Numbered from the stretch's first letter, positions 33,091-41,535 are shown. The stretch is 64,000 nucleotides of DNA from Bradyrhizobium sp. (GCF_016219575.1 NZ_JACRMG010000030.1:84130-148129), one strand, 5' to 3'. A program made the numbers and translations. Notes: generated by a model not told the origin, from the sequence alone.

Positions 33091-33944
33091 TGGCCCGTAT
33101 CAGCTCCAGCGTCTACACCTCGCACGTGCCGGCGGTCGGTGCCGCGCTCGACCTCGGCAAGACCGCCGAGGCCTACTGGCAGCCGGTGTTCAAGGGCTAC
33201 GACTTCTCCAAGCAATGGGAGAAGGAACAGAAGCCCGACGTGATTTTCCTGGTGTTCAACGATCACGCCACAGCCTTCAGCCTCGACCTGATCCCGACCT
33301 TCGCGATCGGCACGGCGGCGGAATTCCAGCCGGCCGACGAGGGCTGGGGGCCGCGCCCGGTGCCGAAGGTGATCGGGCATCCGAAGCTTGCCGCTCACAT
33401 CGCGCAGTCGGTGATCCAGGACGATTTCGATCTCACCATCGTCAACAAGATGGATGTCGACCACGGTCTCACCGTTCCGTTGAGCCTGATGTTCGGACAG
33501 CCGCAGGCCTGGCCGTGCCCGGTGATCCCGTTTGCGGTCAACGTCGTGCAGTATCCGCCGCCCTCGGGCCGGCGCTGTTTCATGCTGGGGCAGGCGGTCC
33601 GCAAGGCGATCGAGTCCTATGACGAGCCGCTCAACGTGCAGATCTGGGGTACCGGCGGCATGAGCCACCAGCTGCAGGGCCCGCGCGCCGGCCTGATCAA
33701 CAAGGAGTGGGACACCGCGTTCCTCGACCGGCTGATCGATGATCCCGAAGGGCTCTCGAAGATGCCGCATCTCGAATATGTGCGCGAAGCCGGCAGCGAA
33801 GGCATCGAGCTCGTGATGTGGCTGATCGCGCGCGGCGCGATGAGCGACCTCAGGGGCGGCAAGAAGCCGACGGTGCGGCACCGCTTCTACCACGTGCCCG
33901 CGAGCAACACCGCGGTCGGCCATCTGATCCTGGAGAACAACTGA
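33090..33944 (+). CDS. ligB: Protocatechuate 4,5-dioxygenase beta subunit
   Basis: A 284-residue catalytic subunit of the type II extradiol dioxygenase. It cleaves protocatechuate to 4-carboxy-2-hydroxymuconate-6-semialdehyde with non-haem Fe(II). The predicted iron ligands H12 (VYTSHVPAVG) and H59 (VFNDHATAF) are present, and IWGTGGMSHQLQGPRAG includes the proposed acid-base histidine. The start is coupled to ligA and the gene ends 1 bp before ligC. A paralogous ligAB pair lies 1.2 kb downstream. Confidence 0.94.
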   Translation: MARISSSVYTSHVPAVGAALDLGKTAEAYWQPVFKGYDFSKQWEKEQKPDVIFLVFNDHATAFSLDLIPTFAIGTAAEFQPADEGWGPRPVPKVIGHPKLAAHIAQSVIQDDFDLTIVNKMDVDHGLTVPLSLMFGQPQAWPCPVIPFAVNVVQYPPPSGRRCFMLGQAVRKAIESYDEPLNVQIWGTGGMSHQLQGPRAGLINKEWDTAFLDRLIDDPEGLSKMPHLEYVREAGSEGIELVMWLIARGAMSDLRGGKKPTVRHRFYHVPASNTAVGHLILENN

Positions 33945-33945
33945 T

Positions 33946-34905
33946 ATGGCCAAGGCTATCAAGGTCGCGCTCGCAGGAGCGGGCGCGTTCGGCATCAAGC
34001 ATCTCGACGGCATCAAGAACATCGACGGCGTCGAGGTGGTGTCGCTGGTCGGCCGCCGGCTCGAACCCACCAAGGAGATTGCCGACAAGTACGGCATCAA
34101 GCATGTCTCGACGGAACTTACCGACAGCCTCGCGCTGAGGGAAGTCGACGCCGTCATCCTTTGCACGCCGACGCAGATGCATGCGAGCCAGGCGATCGAC
34201 TGCATGAAGGCCGGCAAGCATGTGCAGGTCGAGATTCCGCTGGCGGATTCGCTGGCCGACGCGCAGGCGGTGGTCGATCTGCAGAAGAAGTCGGGACTTG
34301 TGGCGATGTGCGGCCACACCCGCCGCTTCAATCCGAGCCACCAATGGGTGCGCAGGAAGATCGTCGCCGGTGAATTCAACATCCAGCAGATGGACGTGCA
34401 GACCTTCTTCTTCCGCCGCACCAACATGAACGCGCTGGGCCAGCCGCGCAGCTGGACCGACCATCTGCTCTGGCACCATGCCGCGCACACCGTCGACCTC
34501 TTTGCCTATCAGGCGCGCTCGCCGATCGTGAAGGCCAATGCGGTGCAGGGGCCGATCCACCCGGCGTTGGGCATCGCCATGGACATGTCGATCCAGCTCA
34601 AGGCTGCGAATGGTGCCATCTGCACGCTCAGCCTGTCCTTCAACAATGACGGACCGCTCGGCACCTTCTTCCGCTACATCGGCGACACCGGCACCTATAT
34701 CGCCCGCTACGACGATCTCGTGAACGGCAAGGAAGAGAAGATCGACGTCTCCAAGGTCGACGTATCGATGAACGGCATCGAGCTGCAGGACCGCGAGTTC
34801 TTTGCCGCGATCCGCGAAGGCCGTGAGCCGAATTCGAGCGTCGCCCAGGTGCTGCCTTGCTATCAGGTGCTGCACGATCTCGACCGGCAGCTCGCAGCCG
34901 GATAG
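33946..34905 (+). CDS. ligC: 4-carboxy-2-hydroxymuconate-6-semialdehyde dehydrogenase
   Basis: A 319-residue Gfo/Idh/MocA-family oxidoreductase. It oxidises the ring-fission semialdehyde (as hemiacetal) to 2-pyrone-4,6-dicarboxylate with NAD(P). The N-terminal Rossmann motif is VALAGAGAFGIKHLDGI, followed by EIPLADSLADAQAVV and the catalytic-region HTRRFNPSHQWVRRKI and LLWHHAAHTVDLF. It is the last gene of the ligJ-K-X-I-A-B-C operon, followed by a strong palindromic repeat that may act as a transcript end. Confidence 0.93.
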   Translation: MAKAIKVALAGAGAFGIKHLDGIKNIDGVEVVSLVGRRLEPTKEIADKYGIKHVSTELTDSLALREVDAVILCTPTQMHASQAIDCMKAGKHVQVEIPLADSLADAQAVVDLQKKSGLVAMCGHTRRFNPSHQWVRRKIVAGEFNIQQMDVQTFFFRRTNMNALGQPRSWTDHLLWHHAAHTVDLFAYQARSPIVKANAVQGPIHPALGIAMDMSIQLKAANGAICTLSLSFNNDGPLGTFFRYIGDTGTYIARYDDLVNGKEEKIDVSKVDVSMNGIELQDREFFAAIREGREPNSSVAQVLPCYQVLHDLDRQLAAG

Positions 34906-34912
34906 CCGCCGA

Positions 34913-35002
34913 CGTCATGCCCGGGCTTGTCCCGGGCATCCACGTTCTTGGCAGCCATCCGAAGGAAAGACGTGGATGGCCGGGACAAGCCCGGCCATGA
35001 CG
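34913..35002. repeat. Long palindromic repeat after ligC
   Basis: CGTCATGCCCGGGCTTGTCC (left) and GGACAAGCCCGGCCATGACG (right) form the outer arms; CATCCACGT/ACGTGGATG form inner arms, giving a roughly 90-bp stem-loop. This repeat form is typical of Bradyrhizobium-like genomes and lies between the main lig operon and the second ligAB pair. Confidence 0.8.
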
Positions 35003-35056
35003 ATCCCTTCTTTCTGAAGCTGACCAGGAATACTGCCCAATCCCTTCGCGCCAAAT

Positions 35057-35070
35057 TTGATCTGGCGCAA
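35057..35070 (+). promoter_or_regulatory. FixK/FNR-type box upstream of the second ligAB pair
   Basis: TTGATCTGGCGCAA (35057-35070) fits the form TTGA-N6-GCAA accepted by rhizobial FixK/AadR-type CRP-FNR regulators. It is centred 66 bp before the start codon, a distance compatible with activation near -41. The same stretch also forms a GCGCCA/TGGCGC inverted repeat (35048-35068). Assignment to an oxygen-responsive regulator is inference. Confidence 0.5.
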
Positions 35071-35129
35071 AGCGCAAGCTGCTTCCCGACCCCAAGAAAA
35101 GAAGAGGGGAAACCAGGGAGCAGAAGACC

Positions 35130-35483
35130 ATGCCGAGCCAAAAATCACGGCAACCGGTGCCGGGCACCACCATCTTCGACGGCGAGCAGGCCCGTAAGGG
35201 CTATGCGCTCAACAAGATGTGCTACTCGTTCAACGACGCCGCCAACCGCAAGTCCTTCGTCGCCGACGAGGACGCCTACTGTGCGAGGTACGGCCTCAAT
35301 CCGCAGCAGCGCGAGGCGATCCGCAACCGCAATGTGCTGCAGCTGCTCGAAGCCGGCGGCAACGCCTACTACCTCGCCAAGTTTGCCGGCATTTTCGGCC
35401 TCGACATGCAGGACATCGGCGCCCAGCAAACCGGCCTGAGCAAGGATCAGTTCAAGGCCAAGCTTCTCGCGGCACGGGGATAA
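35130..35483 (+). CDS. Second protocatechuate 4,5-dioxygenase alpha subunit
   Basis: A 117-residue LigA paralogue: PGTTIFDGEQARKGYALNKM, LNPQQREAIRNRNVLQLLE and AGGNAYYLAKFAGIFG correspond to the LigA fold. It is clearly diverged from the copy at 32701, with a shorter C-terminus. A GGGAG lies 11 bases before the ATG and a FixK-type box about 60 bp upstream. It is 2 bp from its partner beta-subunit gene, so the pair is a separate transcription unit that may serve another catechol acid such as gallate or a methylated derivative. Confidence 0.88.
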   Translation: MPSQKSRQPVPGTTIFDGEQARKGYALNKMCYSFNDAANRKSFVADEDAYCARYGLNPQQREAIRNRNVLQLLEAGGNAYYLAKFAGIFGLDMQDIGAQQTGLSKDQFKAKLLAARG

Positions 35484-35485
35484 TC

Positions 35486-36322
35486 ATGGCAAAGATCGTC
35501 GGCACCATCACCACCTCCCACGTTCCCGCCATCGGCGGCGCCATCGCCAAGGGGCTGCAGAGCGATCCCTACTGGAAGCCCTTCTTCGACGGCTTCCCGC
35601 CCGTGCGCGACTGGCTTGCGAAGGTGAAGCCCGATGTCGTCGTGCTCGTCTACAACGATCACGGGCTCAACTTCTTCCTCGACAAGATGCCGACATTCGC
35701 GATCGGCGCGGCTGCCGAGTACCGCAACGCCGACGAGGGCTGGGGCATTCCGACGGTGGCGCCCTTCCGCGGCGATCCGGAATTGTCGTGGCACATCATC
35801 GAATCCCTGGTGGCCGAGGATTTCGACCTCGTGACCTGTCAGGAGATGGTGGTGGATCATGCCTTCACCTTGCCGATGGCGCTGTGCTGGCCCGACCAGA
35901 AATGGCCGGTGCGCACCGTTCCGGTGGTAGTGAATACGGTCCAGGCGCCGCTTCCCTCCGCGAAGCGCTGTTACAAGCTCGGCCAGGCCCTCGGGCGCGC
36001 GATCGCGTCATGGCCAAAGGACGAGCGGGTCGTCGTCATGGGAACGGGCGGACTTTCGCATCAGCTCGATGGCGAACGCGCCGGCTTCATCAACAAGGAT
36101 TTCGATCTGAAGTTCATGGACAGCATGGTTAACGATCCCGCCTGGGCGACGAAATACTCCACCGTCGAACTCGTCGAACTGTCGGGCACGCAGGGCGTTG
36201 AGCTGCTCAACTGGGTGGTCGCGCGCGGCACGCTGCCGGAAAAGGTCAGCAAGCGGCAGGCCAACTATCACATTCCGATCTCGAACACGGCGTCGGGCCT
36301 GATGGTGCTCGAACCGGCTTGA
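35486..36322 (+). CDS. Second protocatechuate 4,5-dioxygenase beta subunit (LigB-like extradiol dioxygenase)
   Basis: A 278-residue catalytic subunit paralogous to ligB. The iron-ligand histidines H12 (TTSHVPAIGG) and H59 (VYNDHGLNF) are conserved, as is VVMGTGGLSHQLDGERAG. Differences throughout suggest a different ring substrate or different oxygen regime rather than a recent duplication. It ends the two-gene unit with the alpha subunit. Confidence 0.88.
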   Translation: MAKIVGTITTSHVPAIGGAIAKGLQSDPYWKPFFDGFPPVRDWLAKVKPDVVVLVYNDHGLNFFLDKMPTFAIGAAAEYRNADEGWGIPTVAPFRGDPELSWHIIESLVAEDFDLVTCQEMVVDHAFTLPMALCWPDQKWPVRTVPVVVNTVQAPLPSAKRCYKLGQALGRAIASWPKDERVVVMGTGGLSHQLDGERAGFINKDFDLKFMDSMVNDPAWATKYSTVELVELSGTQGVELLNWVVARGTLPEKVSKRQANYHIPISNTASGLMVLEPA

Positions 36323-36397
36323 GGCCGGCCACCGTTGCGGAAGTGCGCTCGTCTCGCGGGGCGGGCCAATCACGCGCCCTTGATGGAGATCAATGCC

Positions 36398-36415
36398 ATG
36401 CATGATATCATGCAT
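36398..36415. promoter_or_regulatory. Perfect 18-bp palindrome upstream of a small secreted protein gene
   Basis: ATGCATGATATCATGCAT (36398-36415) is perfectly self-complementary and lies 32 bp before the start codon at 36448. It is a candidate operator overlapping the promoter of that gene; no regulator is adjacent. Confidence 0.5.
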
Positions 36416-36447
36416 AGCGTTGGTCCTGTCATAGTGGAGTGATTTTC

Positions 36448-36801
36448 ATGAGGATGCTGTCCCTGACTGTCGGCCTCGTGGCCGCGCTCTTTGCCACCGG
36501 TGCTGCCGCGCAATCGGTCGACCTCTCCGGCCGGTATAATTGCATTGCCATGTGCCGGGGCGAGTACCAGCCCTATGTCACCCAGAACGGACCCGAGCTG
36601 AACGTGGTCACCGAGGCCGGCGTTCCCTCGCGGGCCTGGCCGGACTGGTACTTTCCGACGACGCGGATCTGGGTCGATGTCTTGAATCAGAGCGCGGTGT
36701 ATACGCCCGATGGCCTGGTGATCCAGTTCGACAGCGGCACGGTCTGGCGTCGTGACATTCCTCCGCCGCCCCCGCCGCCGCCCGTTCGCCGCCGCCGTTG
36801 A
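36448..36801 (+). CDS. Small secreted protein with proline-rich C-terminus, unknown
   Basis: A 117-residue protein with a signal peptide (MRMLSLTVGLVAALFATGAAA, split after AAA-Q), a mature domain with two cysteines (YNCIAMCRGEY) likely forming a disulfide, and a C-terminal run of eight prolines broken by arginines (RRDIPPPPPPPPVRRRR). The ATG at 36448 follows GTGGAG by about 8 bases. The fold resembles small periplasmic proteins of rhizobia, but I do not recognise a family. It is convergent with the quinone oxidoreductase gene. Confidence 0.65.
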   Translation: MRMLSLTVGLVAALFATGAAAQSVDLSGRYNCIAMCRGEYQPYVTQNGPELNVVTEAGVPSRAWPDWYFPTTRIWVDVLNQSAVYTPDGLVIQFDSGTVWRRDIPPPPPPPPVRRRR

Positions 36802-36818
36802 TTGCGGGTACGGTCTTT

Positions 36819-36847
36819 CGAGGCGCGTTATCCGGTCGCGCGCCTCG
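36819..36847. terminator. Possible bidirectional terminator hairpin
   Basis: CGAGGCGCG (36819-36827) and CGCGCCTCG (36839-36847) form a 9-bp stem with an 11-base loop between two convergent genes. There is no T tract, so it may instead stabilise the transcripts. Confidence 0.4.
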
Positions 36848-36851
36848 AGGT

Positions 36852-37829
36852 TCAACCGATCCGAACCACCATCTTGCCGAGCGCGGCGCGGGTCTGCATG
36901 GCCTTGAAGGCGTCGCGAAAATTCTCGAAGGCGAAGACCTGACCCACCACGGGCACGAGCCTGCCTTCGCGCAGCCAGGTGAGGAGCTGCGCGGTGACGC
37001 GCCGCTCCGCTTCGGGCTCCCTGCGGGCGATCTGCGCGATATCGACGCCAGTGAGCACACCGCCCTTGAGCAGCGGCAGGTTGAAGGGCAGGGCCGGGAT
37101 CTTTCCCGCGGCAAAGCCGACCACGAGATGGCGTCCGTTCCAGGCGATGGAGCGGAACGCCTGCACCGACACGTCGCCGCCGACGGGATCGTAGATCACG
37201 TCCGCGCCATGGTTGCCGGTCAGTTCCTTCAGCACATCGCGCCAGTTGGCTTGCGTGTAGTCGATCGTCGCATCGGCGCCGTGGCTTTCGGCGAACTTCC
37301 GCTTTTCTTCGCTTGAGGCCGCAGCGATCACGCGGGCGCCCAGGAGCTTGCCGACCTGCACCGCGGCAATGCCGACGCCGCCGGCGGCACCCAGCACCAG
37401 CAGGATTTCGCCCGACTTGAGCGAGCCGCGCTCGGCCAGCGCATAGAGCGCGGTGAGATAGTTGGCGCGGAAGGCGGCGGCGACTTCCGGCGCAATGCCG
37501 CCGGGAATTGCGGTCAGCGTCGCGGACGGCACCACGATATATTCGGCGAGCGCGCCCGAGCGCGCCATTCCCATCACGCCCTGTCCCGGCGCAAGGCCGG
37601 TAACGCCGGCACCGGCGGCATCGACGAGCCCGGCAAATTCCGTTCCCGGCGTGAAGGGCAGGGCGTCCTTCGTCTGGTAGAGGCCCTGCACCTTCAGCCC
37701 GTCGACGAAGCCGATGCTGGCGGCCTGCACCTTGACGCGCACCTGCCCGGCGCCGACGTCGGGCAGCGGAACGTCCCTCAGCGGAATGTTGTCGATGGAA
37801 TCATACTGCTCGACGACGACGGCTTTCAT
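36852..37829 (-). CDS. Zinc-independent quinone oxidoreductase-like MDR protein
   Basis: A 325-residue NADPH:quinone-oxidoreductase-type protein of the medium-chain dehydrogenase family. It has the GroES-like N-terminal domain (AASIGFVDGLKVQGLYQ, FTPGTEFAGLV) and the nucleotide-binding motif LVLGAAGGVGIAAVQVGK near residue 145, followed by GADVIYDPVGGDV. Zinc-ligand cysteines of alcohol dehydrogenases are absent, as expected for this subgroup. It may reduce quinones or alpha,beta-unsaturated carbonyls such as enoyl-CoA. It is on the same strand as the acyl-CoA ligase gene upstream, but a repeat separates them. Confidence 0.88.
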   Translation of the reverse strand: MKAVVVEQYDSIDNIPLRDVPLPDVGAGQVRVKVQAASIGFVDGLKVQGLYQTKDALPFTPGTEFAGLVDAAGAGVTGLAPGQGVMGMARSGALAEYIVVPSATLTAIPGGIAPEVAAAFRANYLTALYALAERGSLKSGEILLVLGAAGGVGIAAVQVGKLLGARVIAAASSEEKRKFAESHGADATIDYTQANWRDVLKELTGNHGADVIYDPVGGDVSVQAFRSIAWNGRHLVVGFAAGKIPALPFNLPLLKGGVLTGVDIAQIARREPEAERRVTAQLLTWLREGRLVPVVGQVFAFENFRDAFKAMQTRAALGKMVVRIG

Positions 37830-37884
37830 GCTGATCCCTGGTCGCTTCCCCTGCAGGCGGTCTATCGCGAATTCGCCCGCAATT

Positions 37885-37972
37885 GTAGGGTCGGCAAAGC
37901 GAAAGCGTGCCCGCCTTCACGAGCGGAGTGCTGAGGGTGGGCACGGCGCGAGACGCCTTTGCCCACCCTACG
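37885..37972. repeat. Palindromic repeat with GTAGGGT ends
   Basis: GTAGGGTCGGCAAAGCGAAA at the left is related to the complement of TTTGCCCACCCTAC at the right, with GCGTGCCC and GGGCACGGC inside. It is another family typical of Bradyrhizobium-like genomes and separates the oxidoreductase and acyl-CoA ligase genes. Confidence 0.7.
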
Positions 37973-37997
37973 ACTTTTTCTGCCGACGCGGGTTTCG

Positions 37998-39554
37998 TCA
38001 GCTGACGCGGCGCTCGCGGTTCTCCCAGAACGGCTTGCGCAGCTCGCGCTTGAGGATCTTGCCGGCGCCCGAGAGCGGCAGCGGCTTGTCGGTGATCTCG
38101 ACGCTGCGCGGACATTTGTAGCCTGCGATCAGCGTCTTGCAGAACTCCATCAGCTCGTCCGGCGTCGCGCTCGCGCCGGGCCTGGCAACCACGACGGCAT
38201 GGACCTGCTCGCCCCAGCGCTCGTTGGGGATGCCGATCACGGCGCATTGCGCCACGGCCGGATGCTGCGCCAGCGCGTTCTCGACCTCGGCGGAATAAAT
38301 GTTCTCGCCGCCGGAGATGATCATGTCCTTGACGCGGTCGACAACGTAGACGAATCCGTCCTCGTCCATGTAGCCGCCGTCGCCGGTATGCATCCAGCCG
38401 TCGATGACGGCTTTGGCGGTTTCCTCCGGCCGTTCCCAATAGCCCATCATCACATTGTCGCCGCGCACGGCGATCTCACCGACGGTGCCGGTGGGAAGCG
38501 TCTTGTCGTCGCTGTCGACAATCTTGATCTCGCAGCCGAGCGTGACGCGGCCGGCGGCGCGATGCCGGCCCTTGGCGCGGCCTTCGCCGATGTGCTCCCT
38601 CCAGTGCAGCAGCGTGGCGATCGGCGACAACTCCGTCATGCCGTAGGCCTGGGTGAACTGGACGTTGGGCAGCGCCTTCATGGCGCGGCCCAGCACGGCC
38701 TCGCTGATCGGCGAGGCGCCATAGGCGATGCCCCTGAGCGAAGACAGGTCATAGTCGCCGAGCTTCGGATGATCGACGAACATCTGGATCATGGTCGGCA
38801 CCAGCAGCGTGTCGGTGACGCGATTGCGCTGGATCGCGGCGGCGACGCCGTCGGGCGTAAAGCCCTGGATGACCACGTTGGAGCCGCCGCTGAGCAGGAT
38901 CGAATACATCGCCGCGCCATTGGCGAGGTGGAACATCGGCGCGGCATGCAGATAGGTGGCGGTGCTCGGCCACAGCCCTTCGCCGAGCGCGTTCAGCGCG
39001 TTCACCATCAGATTGCCATGGCTGAGCATGACGCCCTTGGAACGGCCGGTGGTGCCGCCGGTATAGAAGATGCCGCAGAGATCGGCGCTCTCTCGCATCG
39101 CGTCCGGCATCGGCGCGCTGCGCTCGATCAGCTTTTCGTAATTGTCCATGCCCGCGGGCGTCTCGCCGTCATCGGCATAGACGAGCTTCAGGCCCGGGAT
39201 CGCTTTCGCAAGCGCGCTGCCGACCGGGGCAAAGGCCTTGTCGACGAAAAGGATACCGGCGCGGCAATCGCGCATGGCGTCCTCGTTCTCGAGCGGGCTC
39301 CAGCGGATGTTGAGCGGCACGATCACGGTGCCGGACCAGCCGGCCGCAAGATAGAGCTCGAGATAGCGGTCGGAGTTGAGCGACAGGATGGCGACTCGGT
39401 CGCCGGCCTGCGCGCCCATCGCACGGATGCCGGCCGCCAGCCGCGCCACGCGGTCGCCGACCTCGCGCCAGTTTCTGCGCCGGTCGCCATAGACGATGGC
39501 GAGGCCGTTCGGATTGATCTGCAGCGCGCGCCGCAGGCCATGGGTGATGTTCAT
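37998..39554 (-). CDS. AMP-dependent acyl-CoA synthetase/ligase
   Basis: A 518-residue adenylate-forming enzyme that activates a carboxylic acid to its CoA thioester. The P-loop motif is LCGIFYTGGTTGRSKGVML, followed by AYGMTELSP, the hinge DGWMHTGDGGYMDEDGFVYV and the C-terminal catalytic-lysine region LSGAGKILKRELR. The ATG at 39554 has GGAGG 7 bases upstream and overlaps the TetR gene stop by 4 bp, so regulator and ligase are cotranscribed. It probably starts the catabolic route continued by the divergent thiolase/dehydratase/dehydrogenase operon. The acid substrate is unknown (fatty, aromatic or alicyclic). Confidence 0.92.
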   Translation of the reverse strand: MNITHGLRRALQINPNGLAIVYGDRRRNWREVGDRVARLAAGIRAMGAQAGDRVAILSLNSDRYLELYLAAGWSGTVIVPLNIRWSPLENEDAMRDCRAGILFVDKAFAPVGSALAKAIPGLKLVYADDGETPAGMDNYEKLIERSAPMPDAMRESADLCGIFYTGGTTGRSKGVMLSHGNLMVNALNALGEGLWPSTATYLHAAPMFHLANGAAMYSILLSGGSNVVIQGFTPDGVAAAIQRNRVTDTLLVPTMIQMFVDHPKLGDYDLSSLRGIAYGASPISEAVLGRAMKALPNVQFTQAYGMTELSPIATLLHWREHIGEGRAKGRHRAAGRVTLGCEIKIVDSDDKTLPTGTVGEIAVRGDNVMMGYWERPEETAKAVIDGWMHTGDGGYMDEDGFVYVVDRVKDMIISGGENIYSAEVENALAQHPAVAQCAVIGIPNERWGEQVHAVVVARPGASATPDELMEFCKTLIAGYKCPRSVEITDKPLPLSGAGKILKRELRKPFWENRERRVS

Positions 39555-40249
39555 CGCGTTCCTCCACGCACTCGTTTCACGCTTGCCGGCGGTTTTCCCG
39601 CCTTCTTCCTCAACTGTTTCGCGGCCAGCCCCTCGGTGAGGCGAATGGCAAATTCCTTTGCGATCTCCTCCGCGGGCAAGGCGCCGCGCGGCTGGTACCA
39701 ATGACCGATCCAGTTCAGCGAGCCCGCGATGGCGAAGGCCGACAGCTTGATGTCGCAAGGCCTGATCGAGCCGTCGGCAATGCCGTCCGTGATGTAGGCG
39801 CGGAAGGCGCGGTCGATCTTCTTCTTCGCCGTGCGCACGATCTTGCGGTTGTGCTCGGTGAGGTCACGGACGTCGAAGCGCACCAGGCTCTTGCCGTAAT
39901 CCGTCGTCATCACCTCGGCATAGCGCACGATCAGCTTGCGCAGCTTGGTGAGGCCCGTGCCGCCGCCCGAGTCGATCTCGGCGATGCAGTCGTCGACGCG
40001 TTCCTGGCCGATCGCCCAGCACTCGTAGAGGATCTCGTCCTTGCCGCGGAAATAATTGTAGAGCGCGGGCTTGGTGATGTTGAGCCGCTCGGCGACGTCG
40101 TTGAGCGTGGTGCCGTGATAGCCCTGCTCGAGAAAAAGCTGCACCGCCGTGCGCAGCACGGCCTCGCGCTTCGCGTCGCGGGCGCGGCGGCGGCTCTCGA
40201 ACGGCATCCAGGGCGATTGGTGGGCTGCGGAGGCGGGCGATCCGTCCAT
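39551..40249 (-). CDS. TetR family transcriptional regulator
   Basis: A 232-residue regulator. The HTH is REAVLRTAVQLFLEQGYHGT, followed by LNDVAERLNITKPALYNYFRGKDEIL. The helical C-terminus fits regulators of fatty or aryl acyl-CoA catabolism. It is cotranscribed with the acyl-CoA ligase gene (4-bp overlap) and divergent from the thiolase operon. The palindrome TTACCCATGGGTAA (40298-40311) in the 99-bp gap is its likely operator, with an acyl-CoA as probable effector. The start could instead be an internal ATG at 40207. Confidence 0.9.
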   Translation of the reverse strand: MDGSPASAAHQSPWMPFESRRRARDAKREAVLRTAVQLFLEQGYHGTTLNDVAERLNITKPALYNYFRGKDEILYECWAIGQERVDDCIAEIDSGGGTGLTKLRKLIVRYAEVMTTDYGKSLVRFDVRDLTEHNRKIVRTAKKKIDRAFRAYITDGIADGSIRPCDIKLSAFAIAGSLNWIGHWYQPRGALPAEEIAKEFAIRLTEGLAAKQLRKKAGKPPASVKRVRGGTR

Positions 40250-40297
40250 GTTGCGAAGTTCTGTTGCGGCGTTGACTCGGGGCGCTCGTCTCGTATA

Positions 40298-40311
40298 TTA
40301 CCCATGGGTAA
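40298..40311. promoter_or_regulatory. TetR operator between divergent acyl-CoA genes
   Basis: TTACCCATGGGTAA is a perfect 14-bp palindrome, followed 12 bases later by a half-site GGGTAA (40325-40330). It lies midway between the divergent TetR and thiolase start codons, so one binding event could control both directions. Confidence 0.7.
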
Positions 40312-40348
40312 GAAATAGTCCAGCGGGTAATTTTCGGGAGGACAATCA

Positions 40349-41533
40349 ATGACGTCTCGCACTGCGGTCGCCGGTGTCGGCATGATCCCCTTCGTCAAGC
40401 CCGGCGCCAACGCGCCGTATCACGTGATGGGCGCGGAGGCGGCCAAGCTGGCGCTGGCCGACGCCGGCATCGATTACGGCAAGGTGCAGCAGGCCTATGT
40501 CGGCTATGTCTACGGCGACTCCACCTGCGGGCAGCGTGCGCTGTATCCGGTGGGCATGACCGGCATTCCGATCGTCAACGTCAACAACAACTGCTCGACC
40601 GGTTCGACCGCGCTGTTCCTGGCGCGGCAGGCCATTGAGTCCGGTGCGGCCGACTGCGTGATGGCGCTCGGCTTCGAGCAGATGAAGCCCGGCGCACTCG
40701 GCGCCGTCTTCACGGATCGTCCCAGTGCCTTCGACGAGTTCGACGCGGCAGCGGACAAGTTGGTCGATGCGCCCGGCGTGCCGCTGGCGCTGCGCTATTT
40801 CGGCGGCGCGGGGCTCAGCCACATGAAGAAATACGGCACGCCGCTCTCGGCGTTTGCAAAGGTGCGGGCGAAAGCGAGCCGGCATGCCAAGAACAATCCG
40901 CTGGCGCTGTTCCGGAAGGAAGTAACCGCCGATGACGTGATGAACGACCAGGTGATCTGGCCCGGCGTGATGACCCGCCTGATGGCCTGCCCGCCGACCT
41001 GCGGCGCGGCGGCGGCGATCCTGGTTTCGGAGAAGTTCGCGAAGGCCCATGGATTGCGTAGCGACGTGCGTATCCGCGCGCAGGCGATGACGACGGATAC
41101 GGCGTCCACCTTCGGCGCCGGCGACATGATGCAGGTCGTCGGCTTCGACATGGCGCGCGATGCCGCCAACAAGGTCTATGAGGCGGCCGGCATCGGGCCG
41201 GAGGATCTCGACGTGGTCGAGCTGCACGACTGCTTTGCCCACAACGAGCTGATCACCTATGAGGGGCTTGGACTGTGCGGGGAAGGCGAGGCGGCGCGCT
41301 TCATTGACGATGGCGACAATACCTATGGCGGCCGTATCGTGACCAATCCCTCCGGCGGCCTGCTGTCGAAGGGGCACCCGCTCGGCGCCACGGGCCTTGC
41401 GCAATGCTACGAGCTGACGCGGCAATTGCGCGGCACCGCGCAGGCGACGCAGGTCGAGGGCGCGCAGATCGGTTTGCAGCACAATCTCGGGCTCGGCGGC
41501 GCTTGTGTCGTGACGCTCTACGAGCGCGTCTGA
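40349..41533 (+). CDS. Thiolase family protein of the SCPx/lipid-transfer type
   Basis: A 394-residue thiolase. The active-site cysteine is in VNNNCSTGSTALFLARQ (near residue 88), the histidines in VELHDCFAHNEL and the C-terminal SKGHPLGATGLAQ. This pattern is the SCP2-thiolase group, which cleaves branched or ring-derived 3-oxoacyl-CoAs. GGGAGG precedes the ATG. It is the first gene of a five-gene operon with two MaoC-type dehydratases, an SDR and an acyl-CoA dehydrogenase: a complete beta-oxidation set without the usual multifunctional protein. Confidence 0.9.
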   Translation: MTSRTAVAGVGMIPFVKPGANAPYHVMGAEAAKLALADAGIDYGKVQQAYVGYVYGDSTCGQRALYPVGMTGIPIVNVNNNCSTGSTALFLARQAIESGAADCVMALGFEQMKPGALGAVFTDRPSAFDEFDAAADKLVDAPGVPLALRYFGGAGLSHMKKYGTPLSAFAKVRAKASRHAKNNPLALFRKEVTADDVMNDQVIWPGVMTRLMACPPTCGAAAAILVSEKFAKAHGLRSDVRIRAQAMTTDTASTFGAGDMMQVVGFDMARDAANKVYEAAGIGPEDLDVVELHDCFAHNELITYEGLGLCGEGEAARFIDDGDNTYGGRIVTNPSGGLLSKGHPLGATGLAQCYELTRQLRGTAQATQVEGAQIGLQHNLGLGGACVVTLYERV

Positions 41534-41535
41534 AC

